This document shows, piece by piece, positions 18,580-28,453 of a stretch of 64,000 nucleotides of DNA. Both the position numbers and the translations under genes were made by a program. Source of the DNA: Yoonia sp. I 8.24 (GTDB taxonomy: Bacteria; Pseudomonadota; Alphaproteobacteria; Rhodobacterales; Rhodobacteraceae); contig NZ_JACXGQ010000003.1 in the NCBI RefSeq assembly GCF_022096995.1, positions 248,001 through 312,000 of the forward strand, given 5' to 3'. Positions within the stretch are counted from its first letter, which is position 1. Each line of letters opens with the position of its first letter. The notes below the pieces were generated by a model, which searched no databases, was not told where the DNA came from, and saw nothing but the letters and a program-made list of their open reading frames with translations.

Positions 18580-19704
18580 ATGCGCGCAGAAATTCAAACC
18601 TCCGCCGATGCGATCGAAAAATCGCTTGAATTGCTTGCGCAGCGGATGGACCGCGAAACCGCACCGCACCGGCTCGAAGAATTCAACGCGCGTGTCGAGG
18701 ATCCGACCCTTTGGGATGATCCCGAAGCCGCGCAAAAACTGATGCGGGACCGGCAGATGTTGGTGGATGCGATGGCGACATATGACAGTATCGCGCAAGA
18801 GCTGGCCGACAATGTCGAATTGATCGAAATGGGCGAAATGGAAGACGACGCTGAAATCGTCGGTGACGCCGAGGGCGCAATCACAGCGCTGCGCGAAAAG
18901 GCCGCGAAGAAAGAGCTTGAGGCGCTTCTGGACGGTGAGGCTGATGCGAACGACACCTTCCTTGAAATCAACGCGGGGGCTGGCGGTACGGAAAGCTGCG
19001 ACTGGGCAAATATGCTGGCGCGGATGTATGTCCGCTGGGCCGAGAAAAAAGGCTATAAAGTCGAACTGCAATCCGAACAGTCCGGCGATGAAGCCGGGAT
19101 CAAGTCAGCATCTTATAAGATTTCTGGCCACAACGCTTATGGGTGGCTAAAATCCGAAAGCGGCGTGCACCGTTTGGTGCGTATTTCGCCGTTCGATAGC
19201 GCGGCCAAGCGCCACACCTCGTTTACATCGGTTAAGGTTTACCCGGTTGTGGATGACAATATCGAGATTGAAGTGAACCCATCCGATATTCGTCTTGATA
19301 CCTACCGGTCATCAGGCGCTGGTGGGCAGCACGTCAACACCACCGATTCTGCGGTGCGGATTACCCACTTCCCAACGGGGATCGTTGTGACCAGTTCGGA
19401 AAAATCCCAACACCAAAACCGCGACATCGCGATGAAAGCATTGAAGTCGCGGCTGTATCAGATGGAATTGGATAAGCGATCGACGCTTGTGAACGAGGCC
19501 CATGAAAACGCGGGCGACGCGGGCTGGGGCAACCAAATCCGGTCCTATGTGTTGCAGCCCTACCAGATGGTCAAAGACCTGCGCACCAGTTTCGAAACCT
19601 CAGACACCAAAGGCGTGTTGGATGGCGATCTTGACGGGTTCATGGGGGCCACCTTGGCGATGGATGTCTCTGGCAAAAGCCGGGCAGAGGCGAACGCAGA
19701 ATAA
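18580..19704 (+). CDS. prfB: Peptide chain release factor 2
   Basis: RF2 recognises UGA and UAA stop codons and triggers peptide release. The 374-residue frame from the ATG at 18580 (MRAEIQTSADAIEKS) is the typical start; an in-frame upstream ATG gives eight atypical residues. The anticodon-like tripeptide SPF is seen in VRISPFDSAAKRHTSF and the catalytic GGQ in SSGAGGQHVNTTDSAV. There is no internal UGA or programmed frameshift as in the E. coli gene; the frame is continuous. Confidence 0.96.
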   Translation: MRAEIQTSADAIEKSLELLAQRMDRETAPHRLEEFNARVEDPTLWDDPEAAQKLMRDRQMLVDAMATYDSIAQELADNVELIEMGEMEDDAEIVGDAEGAITALREKAAKKELEALLDGEADANDTFLEINAGAGGTESCDWANMLARMYVRWAEKKGYKVELQSEQSGDEAGIKSASYKISGHNAYGWLKSESGVHRLVRISPFDSAAKRHTSFTSVKVYPVVDDNIEIEVNPSDIRLDTYRSSGAGGQHVNTTDSAVRITHFPTGIVVTSSEKSQHQNRDIAMKALKSRLYQMELDKRSTLVNEAHENAGDAGWGNQIRSYVLQPYQMVKDLRTSFETSDTKGVLDGDLDGFMGATLAMDVSGKSRAEANAE

Positions 19705-19776
19705 TCTTTCGTAGACGCGCAGGGATTTGCTTTCTATCCTTTGAAAACGGCCATTTGGCCGCGAGGGGGAATTCTC

Positions 19777-20529
19777 ATGACGCAGGCGACACGGCCCATA
19801 GTACAACCATTAGCACCGGCAGATTTGCGCGCGATACTGCGTGCAGGCGTTGCCGATTTTCGCAAAGCGCCACAATTTGGGCTGTTCTTTAGTGCGGTCT
19901 ATGTGCTGGGCGGGTTCCTGATGATTTGGTTGGGGGCAGGGCATGTCAGTTGGATTCTGGCAACTTCGCTTGGTTTTCCACTGGTCGCCCCGTTTGCCGC
20001 CGCGGGCTTATATGAGGTCAGCCGCCGGATGGAGCAAGATAAACCGCTCAAATGGCCAGAGATCCTGAGCATTGTCTGGCACGAACGCACCCGTCAAATG
20101 CCGTGGCTGGGCGCGATTATTGTGATCTACTTTTTGTTCTGGACGTTTCTCGCCCATATGATTTTTGCGCTGTTCATGGGGCTGTCGACGATGACGAATG
20201 TCTCCGATAGCTTTGAAGTCTTTTTGACCACCAATGGGTTGATGATGATCGCAGTCGAATTGGGTGTCGGGGCGATCTTGGCATTTTTACTGTTTTCACT
20301 GACGGTTGTCAGCCTGCCGCTTGTGCTGGATCGCGAGGTGGATTTTGTCACAGCGATGCTATTGAGCCTGCAGGTCGTCAAACGCAATCCGGTGGTGATG
20401 ATCGCTTGGGCCGTGACGATTGCGGTCATGTCACTCGCAGCGCTAGTCCCATGGTTTTTGGGGTTGATGGTGGTGCTGCCGGTCTTGGGGCATGCGACAT
20501 GGCATTTATATCGGCGTGCAATTAAGTGA
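19777..20529 (+). CDS. DUF2189 family integral membrane protein
   Basis: A 250-residue inner-membrane protein with about six hydrophobic helices. The soluble N terminus contains LAPADLRAILRAGVADFRKAPQFGL, typical of DUF2189; next come PLVAPFAAAGLYEVSRRMEQ and KWPEILSIVWHERTRQ. I chose the ATG at 19777, which follows GAGGGGGAATT; the frame runs 12 codons further upstream. Function is not known for the family to my knowledge. A terminator follows. Confidence 0.8.
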   Translation: MTQATRPIVQPLAPADLRAILRAGVADFRKAPQFGLFFSAVYVLGGFLMIWLGAGHVSWILATSLGFPLVAPFAAAGLYEVSRRMEQDKPLKWPEILSIVWHERTRQMPWLGAIIVIYFLFWTFLAHMIFALFMGLSTMTNVSDSFEVFLTTNGLMMIAVELGVGAILAFLLFSLTVVSLPLVLDREVDFVTAMLLSLQVVKRNPVVMIAWAVTIAVMSLAALVPWFLGLMVVLPVLGHATWHLYRRAIK

Positions 20530-20540
20530 TCCGAATAGGC

Positions 20541-20570
20541 AAAAAAGGGGCGCCACTGACACCCCTTTTG
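20541..20570. terminator. Convergent terminator, DUF2189 gene / LysM gene
   Basis: AAAAGGGG (20543-20550) and CCCCTTTT (20562-20569) pair around an 11-base loop. A-run and T-run flanks let it act on both strands between the converging genes ending at 20529 and 20590. Confidence 0.75.
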
Positions 20571-20589
20571 GTCGCGTTTACTACGCGTG

Positions 20590-21681
20590 TTATTGCGTTT
20601 GGGCGCGGTGCGCCGACAGGTGTCGGTTTACGATTTCAAACCACTGACCGTCCGATTTAATCGCAGCAATCCCGCTATTCATCATCGCCAGTAACTCTTC
20701 ACGATGCGGGTTCGATTTCGCGATGACGGGGCTGAGGTTAAGCACTTTGGTGAGCTGTTCGTTCAGCATGATATCATCCTGCGCACCCAGTTCCAGTACG
20801 GCCCCTTGGCCCGGATCAACAGCAATCACAACGACATCATATGTGCCGTCAAGCAACCCGGCCATACAGCCGGTGATCAGCCCTTCTTGGCCAAACGAAA
20901 TCGCAGGTTCCACAAGCCCATCTTCTTCGAGAACAAATGTTTCGTACCCATCTGGTCGGCAGATGCTTTTGCCGACCAGCTCTGCGTGGGTTGCTGGTAG
21001 CGGCTCACCGGTGCGACCAAAGTACCCTAGCAGAATTTCGAACATGGGATCGGACCATTCGAAGTTGTTACACCGGAATTTGGCATCATCGCCAAGCTGG
21101 TCGATCAATTCGCATGGTGGCTCGTACCATGCCGTCGCAAAGTCGTAAGCGTGATCGGTCAAAAGCGGTTGCAGATGAGACCCCCAATCATTGATAAAGT
21201 CGATCTTATATGCGGGGCTCCCTGTAGCTGACGCCAGTGCGACGTTTGTCAGCTCCGTCACCATGCCGCCTTGCGCTTGGCTTTCATCAAAATACGGCGC
21301 CCAATCGGTGGCCGTAACGACGCGCACAGCAACATCGGTGGGGCCGTCAAGTTGCTCGGTGGTTGTGATTTTGCGAATGAGGGTGTCGTTGGCTTGTGAC
21401 GTGGTACTGCCATCGCGGCAGGGGATATAGATCACTTGCCCACGCGAAATGAGGCCGGGGTTCGGGCCGATGGTATCGACGTTGGCACTGTAAATTAACT
21501 GAAAGGCCGAGGCCGATCCATATACATCGGCGGCAATACCCGACAGAGAGTCGCCCGCAGCGATTGTATAGTTTTCACCGCAGCTGATGCTTTGGGCCGT
21601 GGCAGATTGCGCGGATAGTGAGAGGCCCGCAGATGCGATACCAAAGCACAGGCAGCGTAGGGAAGGCGCGAATAAGGTCAA
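20590..21681 (-). CDS. LysM plus solute-binding (SBP_bac_3-like) fusion, paralogue A
   Basis: A 363-residue exported protein starting at TTG with GGAG 7 bases upstream. After a signal peptide (cut near SATAQ) comes one LysM domain at about residues 35-90 (YTIAAGDSLSGIAADVYGS, ISRGQVIYIPC). A Ser/Thr linker leads to a periplasmic solute-binding fold at about 115-355 (VRVVTATDWAPYFDESQ, DFINDWGSHLQPLL, GKSICRPDGYETFVL). LysM binds glycan, so the protein may tether a ligand-sensing domain to peptidoglycan (inference). No transporter genes adjoin it. It is clearly paralogous to the protein at 36417-37466, with the same domain order and conserved cysteines. Confidence 0.82.
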   Translation of the reverse strand: MTLFAPSLRCLCFGIASAGLSLSAQSATAQSISCGENYTIAAGDSLSGIAADVYGSASAFQLIYSANVDTIGPNPGLISRGQVIYIPCRDGSTTSQANDTLIRKITTTEQLDGPTDVAVRVVTATDWAPYFDESQAQGGMVTELTNVALASATGSPAYKIDFINDWGSHLQPLLTDHAYDFATAWYEPPCELIDQLGDDAKFRCNNFEWSDPMFEILLGYFGRTGEPLPATHAELVGKSICRPDGYETFVLEEDGLVEPAISFGQEGLITGCMAGLLDGTYDVVVIAVDPGQGAVLELGAQDDIMLNEQLTKVLNLSPVIAKSNPHREELLAMMNSGIAAIKSDGQWFEIVNRHLSAHRAQTQ

Positions 21682-21833
21682 AAGGTTGCTCCATGTTGCG
21701 TTATTTTATTTTGATTGACTGGTGAATCAATAAAATATCATGCTCTGGAATAAGTGTCCGAATTCCGTCAAAATTATGGCATTTACTTGGTAGGCAGGAT
21801 GGGCAAGCGCGCAGAACGTTTTGACGCACAACG

Positions 21834-21863
21834 AAAAAGGGCACCCCATCGGGTGCCCTTTGC
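21834..21863 (-). terminator. Terminator of the bactofilin/M23 operon
   Basis: An 11-bp perfect stem (AAAGGGCACCC at 21836-21846, GGGTGCCCTTT at 21851-21861) with loop CATC. The run of A at 21834-21838 gives a T-run on the minus strand. It lies just past the bactofilin stop at 21886. Confidence 0.9.
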
Positions 21864-21885
21864 AAAATTCAATTGTGCCGAGGAA

Positions 21886-22374
21886 TTAGGACTTTGGCGT
21901 GTCCGCAGCGGCGGCTGTTGGCATCTTTTTGGTGCCGAGTGCCAGCGGGTCGTCTTGACGCTGAACAGAACCCTCAAAGTGGGCGCCGCTCTCTATTGCG
22001 ATTGTCTTGTGGATGATATCACCCTCAACACGTGCAGAAGAAGAAAGACGGACCTTGAGGCCACGCACACGGCCAACAACACGGCCGTTGACAACCACAT
22101 CATCAGCGACAACTTCGCCTTTGATTGTGGCGCCTTCGCCAACTGTTAGCAGGTGCGCACGAATATCGCCATCAACCTGACCTTCGACTTGGATGTCGCC
22201 GGCGGTTTTAATGTTGCCTGTGATCAGCAGATCAGAAGACAAAACTGACGGTGCGGGCTTGGGGCCAGATGCTTTGTAATCTGAACCAGCACCTTTTTTC
22301 GCGTCTGCGCCTTTTTTTGTTTCGGTATCGGACGGTTTGGGTCCGGGTTCATTGATTTTCGATTTAGAAAACAT
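21886..22374 (-). CDS. Bactofilin (polymer-forming cytoskeletal protein)
   Basis: A 162-residue bactofilin. A Lys/Pro-rich disordered N terminus (residues 1-45) precedes the DUF583 right-handed beta-helix (LLITGNIKTAGDIQVEGQVD, GEVVADDVVVNGRVVG, SSARVEGDIIHKTIAIESG). Bactofilins self-assemble into nucleotide-free filaments at the membrane and recruit cell-wall enzymes. Its start overlaps the end of the M23 peptidase gene by 11 bases, the typical bactofilin/M23 partnership that shapes the wall locally in Caulobacter and Helicobacter relatives. Confidence 0.93.
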   Translation of the reverse strand: MFSKSKINEPGPKPSDTETKKGADAKKGAGSDYKASGPKPAPSVLSSDLLITGNIKTAGDIQVEGQVDGDIRAHLLTVGEGATIKGEVVADDVVVNGRVVGRVRGLKVRLSSSARVEGDIIHKTIAIESGAHFEGSVQRQDDPLALGTKKMPTAAAADTPKS

Positions 22375-23671
22375 CTTGTCCAGCTCTTATATAGATCATC
22401 GGGTTAACGGGCTCGCCTCCGACGCGAACCTCGTAGTGAAGGTGTGGTCCTGTTGAGCGACCTGAATTGCCCATATCACCAATTCGTTCACCACGCGAGA
22501 CTCTTTGCCCAACAGAGACGTGCATTGCGTTCAAGTGTGCGTATCTTGTCTCAATTCCGAAGTCGTGCTGGATTTTTATCAAACGGCCATAACCCGACGA
22601 CCACCCAGCATTTGTGACCACTCCGTCAGCAGTTGCGTAGATTGGCGTGCCGACAGGGCCTGCAAAATCCGTGCCCGCATGCAAGCGGCCCCAACGCTGG
22701 CCGAAACCAGATGTGAACCGAAAATTTGCCTTAACCGGGATGTCGAATGGGGCCTTTTCAGCGGCGATTCGATAGAGGTTGATTCGGTCCATTGACGCCA
22801 GAATTGCATTGGCGCGGAGCGCATCTGGATCAGGTTCGCCGCCTCGTGTTGAAAACTGTACGGGTGTCAGGGGGCCGCCCTGGCCAGAATACCCGCGTCT
22901 GACTTGCGCCAACATGCTGTCAGGGCTCATGCCCGCAGCACGGAACATATCGTCAAGCGGTTCGACCGACACCAACATGGCCTCTTCAAGCTGACGGAAA
23001 ATCTGATCGTTGCGTTCTTGCAAAAGCCGCAGTTCCAGTTCCAATTCTTGGGCGTGGCCAATTGCGAACTCTGCGTCGGCTGAAATCATGTCGCGTTCGG
23101 TCGCGGTCTGGGCCAATGCGTTTGACAAAAGATCGACCGTGCTGACGGTATCTTGGGTCATGGCCGCAGCGTCGCCGCTTTCCGTTTCGTCAGAAAGCGC
23201 GGCAACTTGGTCGCGGGCGTCTTCACGGTCTCGCATCGTATCGCGCAACGTGGCCTGCACCACGTCCAGCCCGGTTTCCAATTCGCGACGCTTTTCTTCG
23301 GTCGCGAGCAATTCGGATTGCATGATTGAAATCTGGCGCAAGGCGGTGCTGAACCGGTCTTGTGCGGCGGCGGCTTCTTGTGCGCGCAGGTCACGTTCGG
23401 ACGAAAGCGCGTTCAGCCGTTGTTCATATGTCATCTGGTCGCGTTGGGCCTGCGCGCGAAAGTTCCCGGCGCCAATGCTATCCATCAGCAAAATCGCGGT
23501 GGCAACAATTGTCCACGCGACAACAACCGTGCAGCCAACCCACGCCACAAGCTGCGCTTCAGAGCTGAGCCGGATAAACCGGGTCTCCGTGTCGGATCTT
23601 AAAAACAGTCTGCGTTCAGGGAACCAGCGTTCCAACACATTGTGAATTGTCTTTGTCAGTCGTGATCGCAC
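22364..23671 (-). CDS. M23 family metallopeptidase (LytM type)
   Basis: A 435-residue membrane-anchored endopeptidase. The cytoplasmic N terminus (MRSRLTKTIHNVLERWFPER) precedes one membrane helix at about residues 40-64 and a long coiled coil from 70 to 255 (EQRLNALSSERDLRAQEAAA and on). The C-terminal M23 domain has zinc motifs RLHAGTDFAG (HxxxD) and GPHLHYEV (HxH), so it appears catalytically intact. It would cut stem-peptide crosslinks. It is translationally linked to the bactofilin gene, the likely scaffold for its position. Confidence 0.93.
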   Translation of the reverse strand: MRSRLTKTIHNVLERWFPERRLFLRSDTETRFIRLSSEAQLVAWVGCTVVVAWTIVATAILLMDSIGAGNFRAQAQRDQMTYEQRLNALSSERDLRAQEAAAAQDRFSTALRQISIMQSELLATEEKRRELETGLDVVQATLRDTMRDREDARDQVAALSDETESGDAAAMTQDTVSTVDLLSNALAQTATERDMISADAEFAIGHAQELELELRLLQERNDQIFRQLEEAMLVSVEPLDDMFRAAGMSPDSMLAQVRRGYSGQGGPLTPVQFSTRGGEPDPDALRANAILASMDRINLYRIAAEKAPFDIPVKANFRFTSGFGQRWGRLHAGTDFAGPVGTPIYATADGVVTNAGWSSGYGRLIKIQHDFGIETRYAHLNAMHVSVGQRVSRGERIGDMGNSGRSTGPHLHYEVRVGGEPVNPMIYIRAGQDVF

Positions 23672-23797
23672 GATAATTCCCTGTGTCGTCCCGGTCAGTC
23701 ACTGGTCCCGCACCAGCGTTGCCTGACTGTGTAAGCAGCCCGCAGCCCTGCTGCAAGAATTTTACGCCTAGGGCGCGGATTCGCGCCGTCTTTGGGA

Positions 23798-24613
23798 TTA
23801 GGCTTTTTGCTTTGCCGCAAGTGGCCAATAAAAATCCGGAGGGATGCCGGCCTCGGCGCGTTTTTCTTCGTTAAACGGGGGCTTTAGATCCGAATGGAAA
23901 TATTTGCGCACGCGTTCATGGAAAACGCCTGTTGGGTCGAGATCATGACGACCGCACAAAAAGTTGAACCACTTTGAGCCATAGGACACATGGTGGACCT
24001 CTTCGGCGTAGATAGTTTCGAGCGCCGCGACGGCTGATTTGTTCTTCGCTTGTTTAAAGATGTTGATCATCCCCGGTGTCACATCTAGCCCGCGGGCCTC
24101 AAGCACCATTGGGACCACGGCGAGCCGCCCCATCAGATCATCAACCGTATCTTCGGCTGCACGCCACATGCCAGCATGCGCGGGCAAGGCCCCATAGAAA
24201 CTGCCCAATTCCTCAAGGCAATCGCACATCAGCTGGAAATGTTTAGATTCTTCATCCGCAGATTTCACCCAATCATCGTAATACCCAAGCGGCAGTTTGA
24301 TATGGGCAAAGCGCGGGATGATATCCCAGTGCAAATCAATCGCGTTCAGCTCAATATGGGCGACCGCGTGTAGTAGCGCGATCCGCCCTTCGGGGGTGCC
24401 GGGCTTGCGCAAAGGGACGTCGCGCGGGTTCAAAAGCGCGGGTTTTGGGGGCCGGGCCGGAAATGATGGTGGCGTTGCTTGACCAACTTTAATGGCAGGG
24501 CCATCTGCGCGTGACGCACGCCAATCGGCCGCGAATTTGCGCGAAAGCGCTGCTTTTTCGCGTCCATCAGCCGTAGTCAGCACAGCGACCGCCATCTCTG
24601 ACAGGGTCATCAT
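23798..24613 (-). CDS. DUF455 ferritin-like protein
   Basis: A 271-residue cytoplasmic protein of the DUF455 family, a ferritin-like four-helix fold. Candidate di-iron ligands are HAVAHIELNAIDLHWD, DEESKHFQLM and YAEEVHHVSYG (Glu and ExxH patterns). Its role is not established; related proteins bind metals and hydroxylate or store. Its ATG overlaps the stop of the bcp gene (ATGA), so the two are translationally coupled, hinting at a role in oxidative metabolism (inference). Confidence 0.85.
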   Translation of the reverse strand: MMTLSEMAVAVLTTADGREKAALSRKFAADWRASRADGPAIKVGQATPPSFPARPPKPALLNPRDVPLRKPGTPEGRIALLHAVAHIELNAIDLHWDIIPRFAHIKLPLGYYDDWVKSADEESKHFQLMCDCLEELGSFYGALPAHAGMWRAAEDTVDDLMGRLAVVPMVLEARGLDVTPGMINIFKQAKNKSAVAALETIYAEEVHHVSYGSKWFNFLCGRHDLDPTGVFHERVRKYFHSDLKPPFNEEKRAEAGIPPDFYWPLAAKQKA

Positions 24614-25074
24614 CCGCGCAACGTCTCAAGCACGGCATCAACATGGCCGGGGACGCGGACCTTGCGCCAAGCTTGTTTAATCACGCCGTCAGGGCCGATC
24701 AAAAACGTCGCGCGTTCAATGCCCATATAGGTTTTGCCGTACATATTCTTTTCGACCCAAACGCCGTAACGTTCACAGACATCACCGTCTTCATCAGACA
24801 ATAGCGCGATTTTCAGATCGTGTTTGGCGACGAACTTGTCGTGTTTTTTGATGGGGTCTTTGGACACGCCCAAAACAATGGTGTTCAGCGCGTCAAAGTC
24901 AGCGACGCTTTCGGTAAACCCAATGGCTTCTTTGGTGCAGCCCGGCGTGTCATCGCGCGGGTAGAAATACAGGACGACATTTTTTCCGGCAAAATCGGCC
25001 ATGTTCACAATTTCGCCGCCGTCGCGGGGCAGGGTCACGGTTGGGGCAATGTCGCCTACAGCAAGAAGGGTCAT
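24610..25074 (-). CDS. bcp: Thioredoxin-dependent thiol peroxidase (Bcp/PrxQ)
   Basis: A 154-residue peroxiredoxin of the Bcp/PrxQ type that reduces hydroperoxides. The ATG at 25074 follows AAAGGACGTATC; the frame extends 28 codons further but that part is not family-like. The peroxidatic Cys46 lies in YPRDDTPGCTKEA. The resolving Cys five residues later, present in E. coli Bcp, is absent (GCTKEAIGF). The only other Cys is Cys100 (DGDVCERYG), so this is either a 1-Cys or an atypical 2-Cys form. It is followed by the overlapping DUF455 gene. Confidence 0.92.
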   Translation of the reverse strand: MTLLAVGDIAPTVTLPRDGGEIVNMADFAGKNVVLYFYPRDDTPGCTKEAIGFTESVADFDALNTIVLGVSKDPIKKHDKFVAKHDLKIALLSDEDGDVCERYGVWVEKNMYGKTYMGIERATFLIGPDGVIKQAWRKVRVPGHVDAVLETLRG

Positions 25075-25159
25075 GATACGTCCTTTTGTACGTTGCGCTT
25101 TTGTTTTAACCCGGCACAAGCAAAGATAAAGGTCCAAACCGAAAAGTGGCGGAGACAAA

Positions 25160-28100
25160 TTGACCGAAACGGAAATTCAGCAAGACCCTGAACCGGTCAA
25201 AAAACCACGCAGCCATCTGCGCGGCTGGTTGTTCTGGTTGCGTGCTGTTTTGGTGGTTTGCCTGACGCCAGTGATTTTCGTAGCCGTTGCGGGCGTGATG
25301 ATGATCAATCGCGAAATCACAGCGCCCACATGGATGATCGAGCAGATTGAAGCCCGCACAGCGCAGGCGCTGAATGGGGCGCAATTGGAATTTGGAACCA
25401 TTACAGCGCGTATTGGTCGTGATTTGCACCCACACGTGCGATTGGTTGATACTAAGCTGTTTGACCGTGACGGCGTTATGCTGACCCGCGTGCGCGTCGC
25501 CGAAGGCCAGATGTCACCGCGCGGATTGCTGTTTGATCACGACGTGCTGATGCAAAATGTCCGGCTTGTTGGTGCCCAAGTGAACCTGCGCCGCGCGCGT
25601 GACGGGACCGTTGCGGTTGCTTTGGCGTCAGGTGCTGCCGAGGTGGGGCAAGCTCGGTCGGTACCGCAACTCTTGGATCAATTGGACCAGGTATTTGAAC
25701 ACCCGCAGCTTGCGGCGCTTGAAACGGTGACCGCTGAAGGTGTGATCGTGAACTTTGACGATGCGCGTGCGCAGCGTAGTTGGGTCGTGGACGGTGGCGC
25801 ATTTGCGCTGGACTTGCGGGGCGGGGAAACGGCGTTGCGCGGAAACCTAAGCCTATTGTCCGGCCGAGCAGGTGTTACAACGGTGAACCTGTCCTACAGC
25901 AGCCCACGTGGGTCTAAGGCGGCGCAACTGGCGGTGAATATCGATGATGCCATCGCCAGTGATATCGCCGCACAATCGCCTGCGCTGACGTGGTTGCGTG
26001 ACGTTGAAGCCCCGATTTCAGCCGCGTTACGCACGCAGCTGGATGAAGAAGGGGCGCTTGGCCCACTCAGCGCAACATTGGAAATTGGCCAAGGGGCTTT
26101 GCAACCCAATGAAGCGACCGCCCCGGTACAATTTAACACGGCCAAAGCCTATCTGACCTATGACCCCGTGCGTGACAGCATCGCCTTTTCCGAGGTCGTA
26201 CTGGATACCGATTGGGGGAGGTTGCGCGCCGATGGCACGGCCTATTTGCGTGAAATCAGCGATGGGTTGCCGGGGGCTTTGCTGGGGCAGTTTCAGTTCC
26301 GCGATGTAGCGCTCAACCCGATGGGGTTTTATGAAACCGCGCCGACAATTGAAGATGCTGCGGTTGATTTTCGGCTGCGGTTTGACCCGTTTCAGGTCGA
26401 ATTGGGGCAAATGGTCGTCTCAGACGGGGATTTGCGCGTGTTGTCACAAGGGAGGCTGATCGCACAAGCCGATGGTTGGCACGGGGCTTTCGACGCAAAC
26501 GTAAACGAAATTGACCCGGCGCAACTGCTGACGTTCTGGCCACCCGAGGTGAAGCCCAAGACCCGCAACTGGATCGCTGAAAACATATCCCAAGGGCGGC
26601 TCATCAATGGTAATGTCGGGCTGCGCGTATCCCCTGATCAGCCGCGTGACTTTGCGTTGGGGTTTGAGTTCGCAGAGGCAGAGATCCGTTTCATGCGTCA
26701 AATGCCGCTGATCACGGATGGGGCGGGTGTCGCATCTATCATTGACCGCAAATTTGTAGTGACGCTGGACCAAGGGCAAATCGTGCCGCCCGAAGGTGGC
26801 GTTCTTGATGTGACAGGTACGAGCTTTACGGTCCTTGATACGCGCCAAAAACCTGCTGACGGGCAGGTGGATTTGATGGCGGATGGGGCGATCACGTCGG
26901 TCCTATCGTTGCTCAACCAGCCGCCTTTGTCATTTATGGACAAGGCGAACCGTCCTGTAACATTGGCTGATGGGCAGGCGCATGTGTCTGGGCAAATCGC
27001 GCTGCCGCTGGTGCGCGGGGTGCAATTGGATGCGATTGATTTGGACCTCGTGGCTAAATTGCGCGCTGTGCAGTCGGATCAATTGGTACCGGGGCGTAGC
27101 CTGCGCGCCGGGCGGCTTGATGTGGTGGCCAATAGTGCCGGGCTCACGATTGAAGGGCCGGTGCAGCTGGGTGCTGCGCGCGCGGTTGGGCAATGGCAGC
27201 AGCAGTTTGGTGCCGCGCATCGGGGGCAAAGCCAGGTCACCGCTAATGTCGCGCTAACGCAAAGCTTCTTGGACGAATTCAATATTGCCTTGCCCACAGG
27301 CATGGTGACGGGTGGTGGGCGCGCGGATATCACAATTGATCTGACCGCGGGGGCTGCGCCTGCCTTTACGTTAACGTCAGACTTGCGCGGATTGCAATTG
27401 GCACTGCCCGCAATCGGGTGGTCGAAATCGGGCTCTCAGGATGGGGCATTGCTGGTGAGGGGCAGTTTGGGGCCGGTCTCACAGATAGACCAATTGCAGA
27501 TCAGTGGCGGCGGGTTGCAGGCGCAGGGGCGCATTGACCTCTCCCAAAGCGGCAGATTTGAGGCCGCAACATTTAGCCAAGTTGCAATCGGGAATTGGTT
27601 TAACGCGCCCGTGACGCTGAGCGGACGCGGGGCCGGGCAGCCCGTGCGGGTCACGATCAACGGTGGCAGTCTTGACTTGCGCCGTGCCCGCTTTGGCGGG
27701 GGCAGCGGTGAGGGGGGACCAATGCAAATCGCACTGGACCGTTTGCAGATCACCGAAGGGATCGCCCTGACAGGGTTTCGGGGCGATTTTAATGGTGCGG
27801 GTGGGTTTTCAGGCCAGTTCAGTGGGCAGTTGAACGGGGCTGCTGCGGTTGCGGGAATCGTGGCGCCGCGCGATGGGCGCACGGCTGTGCGTGTCACCAG
27901 CGATGATGCGGGCGCCGTGTTGCGCGCGTCCGGTTTTCTTGAAAACGCCGTCGGGGGCAGTCTGAACCTGACATTGTTACCTGCAGGTGGCGAAGGCACC
28001 TTTGACGGGGCCTTAATTGTGAATGACATCCGTGTGCGCGACGCACCTGCGATTGCCGCACTTTTGGATGCGATCAGCGTGGTTGGGCTTTTGCAGCAGC

Positions 28101-28453
28101 TTGACGGGCAAGGGTTGAGTTTTGAAGATGTGGATGCGCGGTTCCGACTGACCCCGGACCAAGTGATCGTCACGCAGGCCAGCGCCGTTGGGCCCGGGCT
28201 TGGCATTTCCATTGATGGCATTTACACGCTGGCGACAAAGCAGCTTGACCTGCAAGGTGTTGTCTCACCGCTGTATTTTTTGAACGGGATTGGTTCTGTT
28301 TTGACTCGCCGGGGCGAGGGGCTGATTGGGTTCAACTTTAATATTCGTGGCGCGACGTCTGCACCGCAGGTCAGCGTAAACCCACTATCGGCGCTCACCC
28401 CCGGCATGTTCCGGGAATTGTTCCGCCGTCCGCCACCGGAAGTAACTGAATGA
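25160..28453 (+). CDS. AsmA-like envelope protein (DUF3971/YhdP-type)
   Basis: A 1097-residue protein starting at TTG (GGAGA 5 bases before). It has one N-terminal membrane helix at about residues 26-50 and a very long periplasmic part made of repeated beta strands, with an AsmA-like C-terminal domain ([33 protein letters not shown]). Relatives such as YhdP and TamB form hydrophobic grooves that move phospholipid between membranes; transfer of that role is inference. Its stop overlaps the queA start (ATGA). Confidence 0.82.
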   Translation: MTETEIQQDPEPVKKPRSHLRGWLFWLRAVLVVCLTPVIFVAVAGVMMINREITAPTWMIEQIEARTAQALNGAQLEFGTITARIGRDLHPHVRLVDTKLFDRDGVMLTRVRVAEGQMSPRGLLFDHDVLMQNVRLVGAQVNLRRARDGTVAVALASGAAEVGQARSVPQLLDQLDQVFEHPQLAALETVTAEGVIVNFDDARAQRSWVVDGGAFALDLRGGETALRGNLSLLSGRAGVTTVNLSYSSPRGSKAAQLAVNIDDAIASDIAAQSPALTWLRDVEAPISAALRTQLDEEGALGPLSATLEIGQGALQPNEATAPVQFNTAKAYLTYDPVRDSIAFSEVVLDTDWGRLRADGTAYLREISDGLPGALLGQFQFRDVALNPMGFYETAPTIEDAAVDFRLRFDPFQVELGQMVVSDGDLRVLSQGRLIAQADGWHGAFDANVNEIDPAQLLTFWPPEVKPKTRNWIAENISQGRLINGNVGLRVSPDQPRDFALGFEFAEAEIRFMRQMPLITDGAGVASIIDRKFVVTLDQGQIVPPEGGVLDVTGTSFTVLDTRQKPADGQVDLMADGAITSVLSLLNQPPLSFMDKANRPVTLADGQAHVSGQIALPLVRGVQLDAIDLDLVAKLRAVQSDQLVPGRSLRAGRLDVVANSAGLTIEGPVQLGAARAVGQWQQQFGAAHRGQSQVTANVALTQSFLDEFNIALPTGMVTGGGRADITIDLTAGAAPAFTLTSDLRGLQLALPAIGWSKSGSQDGALLVRGSLGPVSQIDQLQISGGGLQAQGRIDLSQSGRFEAATFSQVAIGNWFNAPVTLSGRGAGQPVRVTINGGSLDLRRARFGGGSGEGGPMQIALDRLQITEGIALTGFRGDFNGAGGFSGQFSGQLNGAAAVAGIVAPRDGRTAVRVTSDDAGAVLRASGFLENAVGGSLNLTLLPAGGEGTFDGALIVNDIRVRDAPAIAALLDAISVVGLLQQLDGQGLSFEDVDARFRLTPDQVIVTQASAVGPGLGISIDGIYTLATKQLDLQGVVSPLYFLNGIGSVLTRRGEGLIGFNFNIRGATSAPQVSVNPLSALTPGMFRELFRRPPPEVTE

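Noticed and set aside
23772..23787. GGCGCG-GATT-CGCGCC hairpin between the M23 and DUF455 genes
   Set aside because: A short GC stem without a T-run; too weak to call a terminator.
27436..28221. Long minus-strand frame of 261 residues inside the AsmA-like gene
   Set aside because: Ser/Pro-rich shadow of a GC-rich gene in the opposite frame; no start signal.
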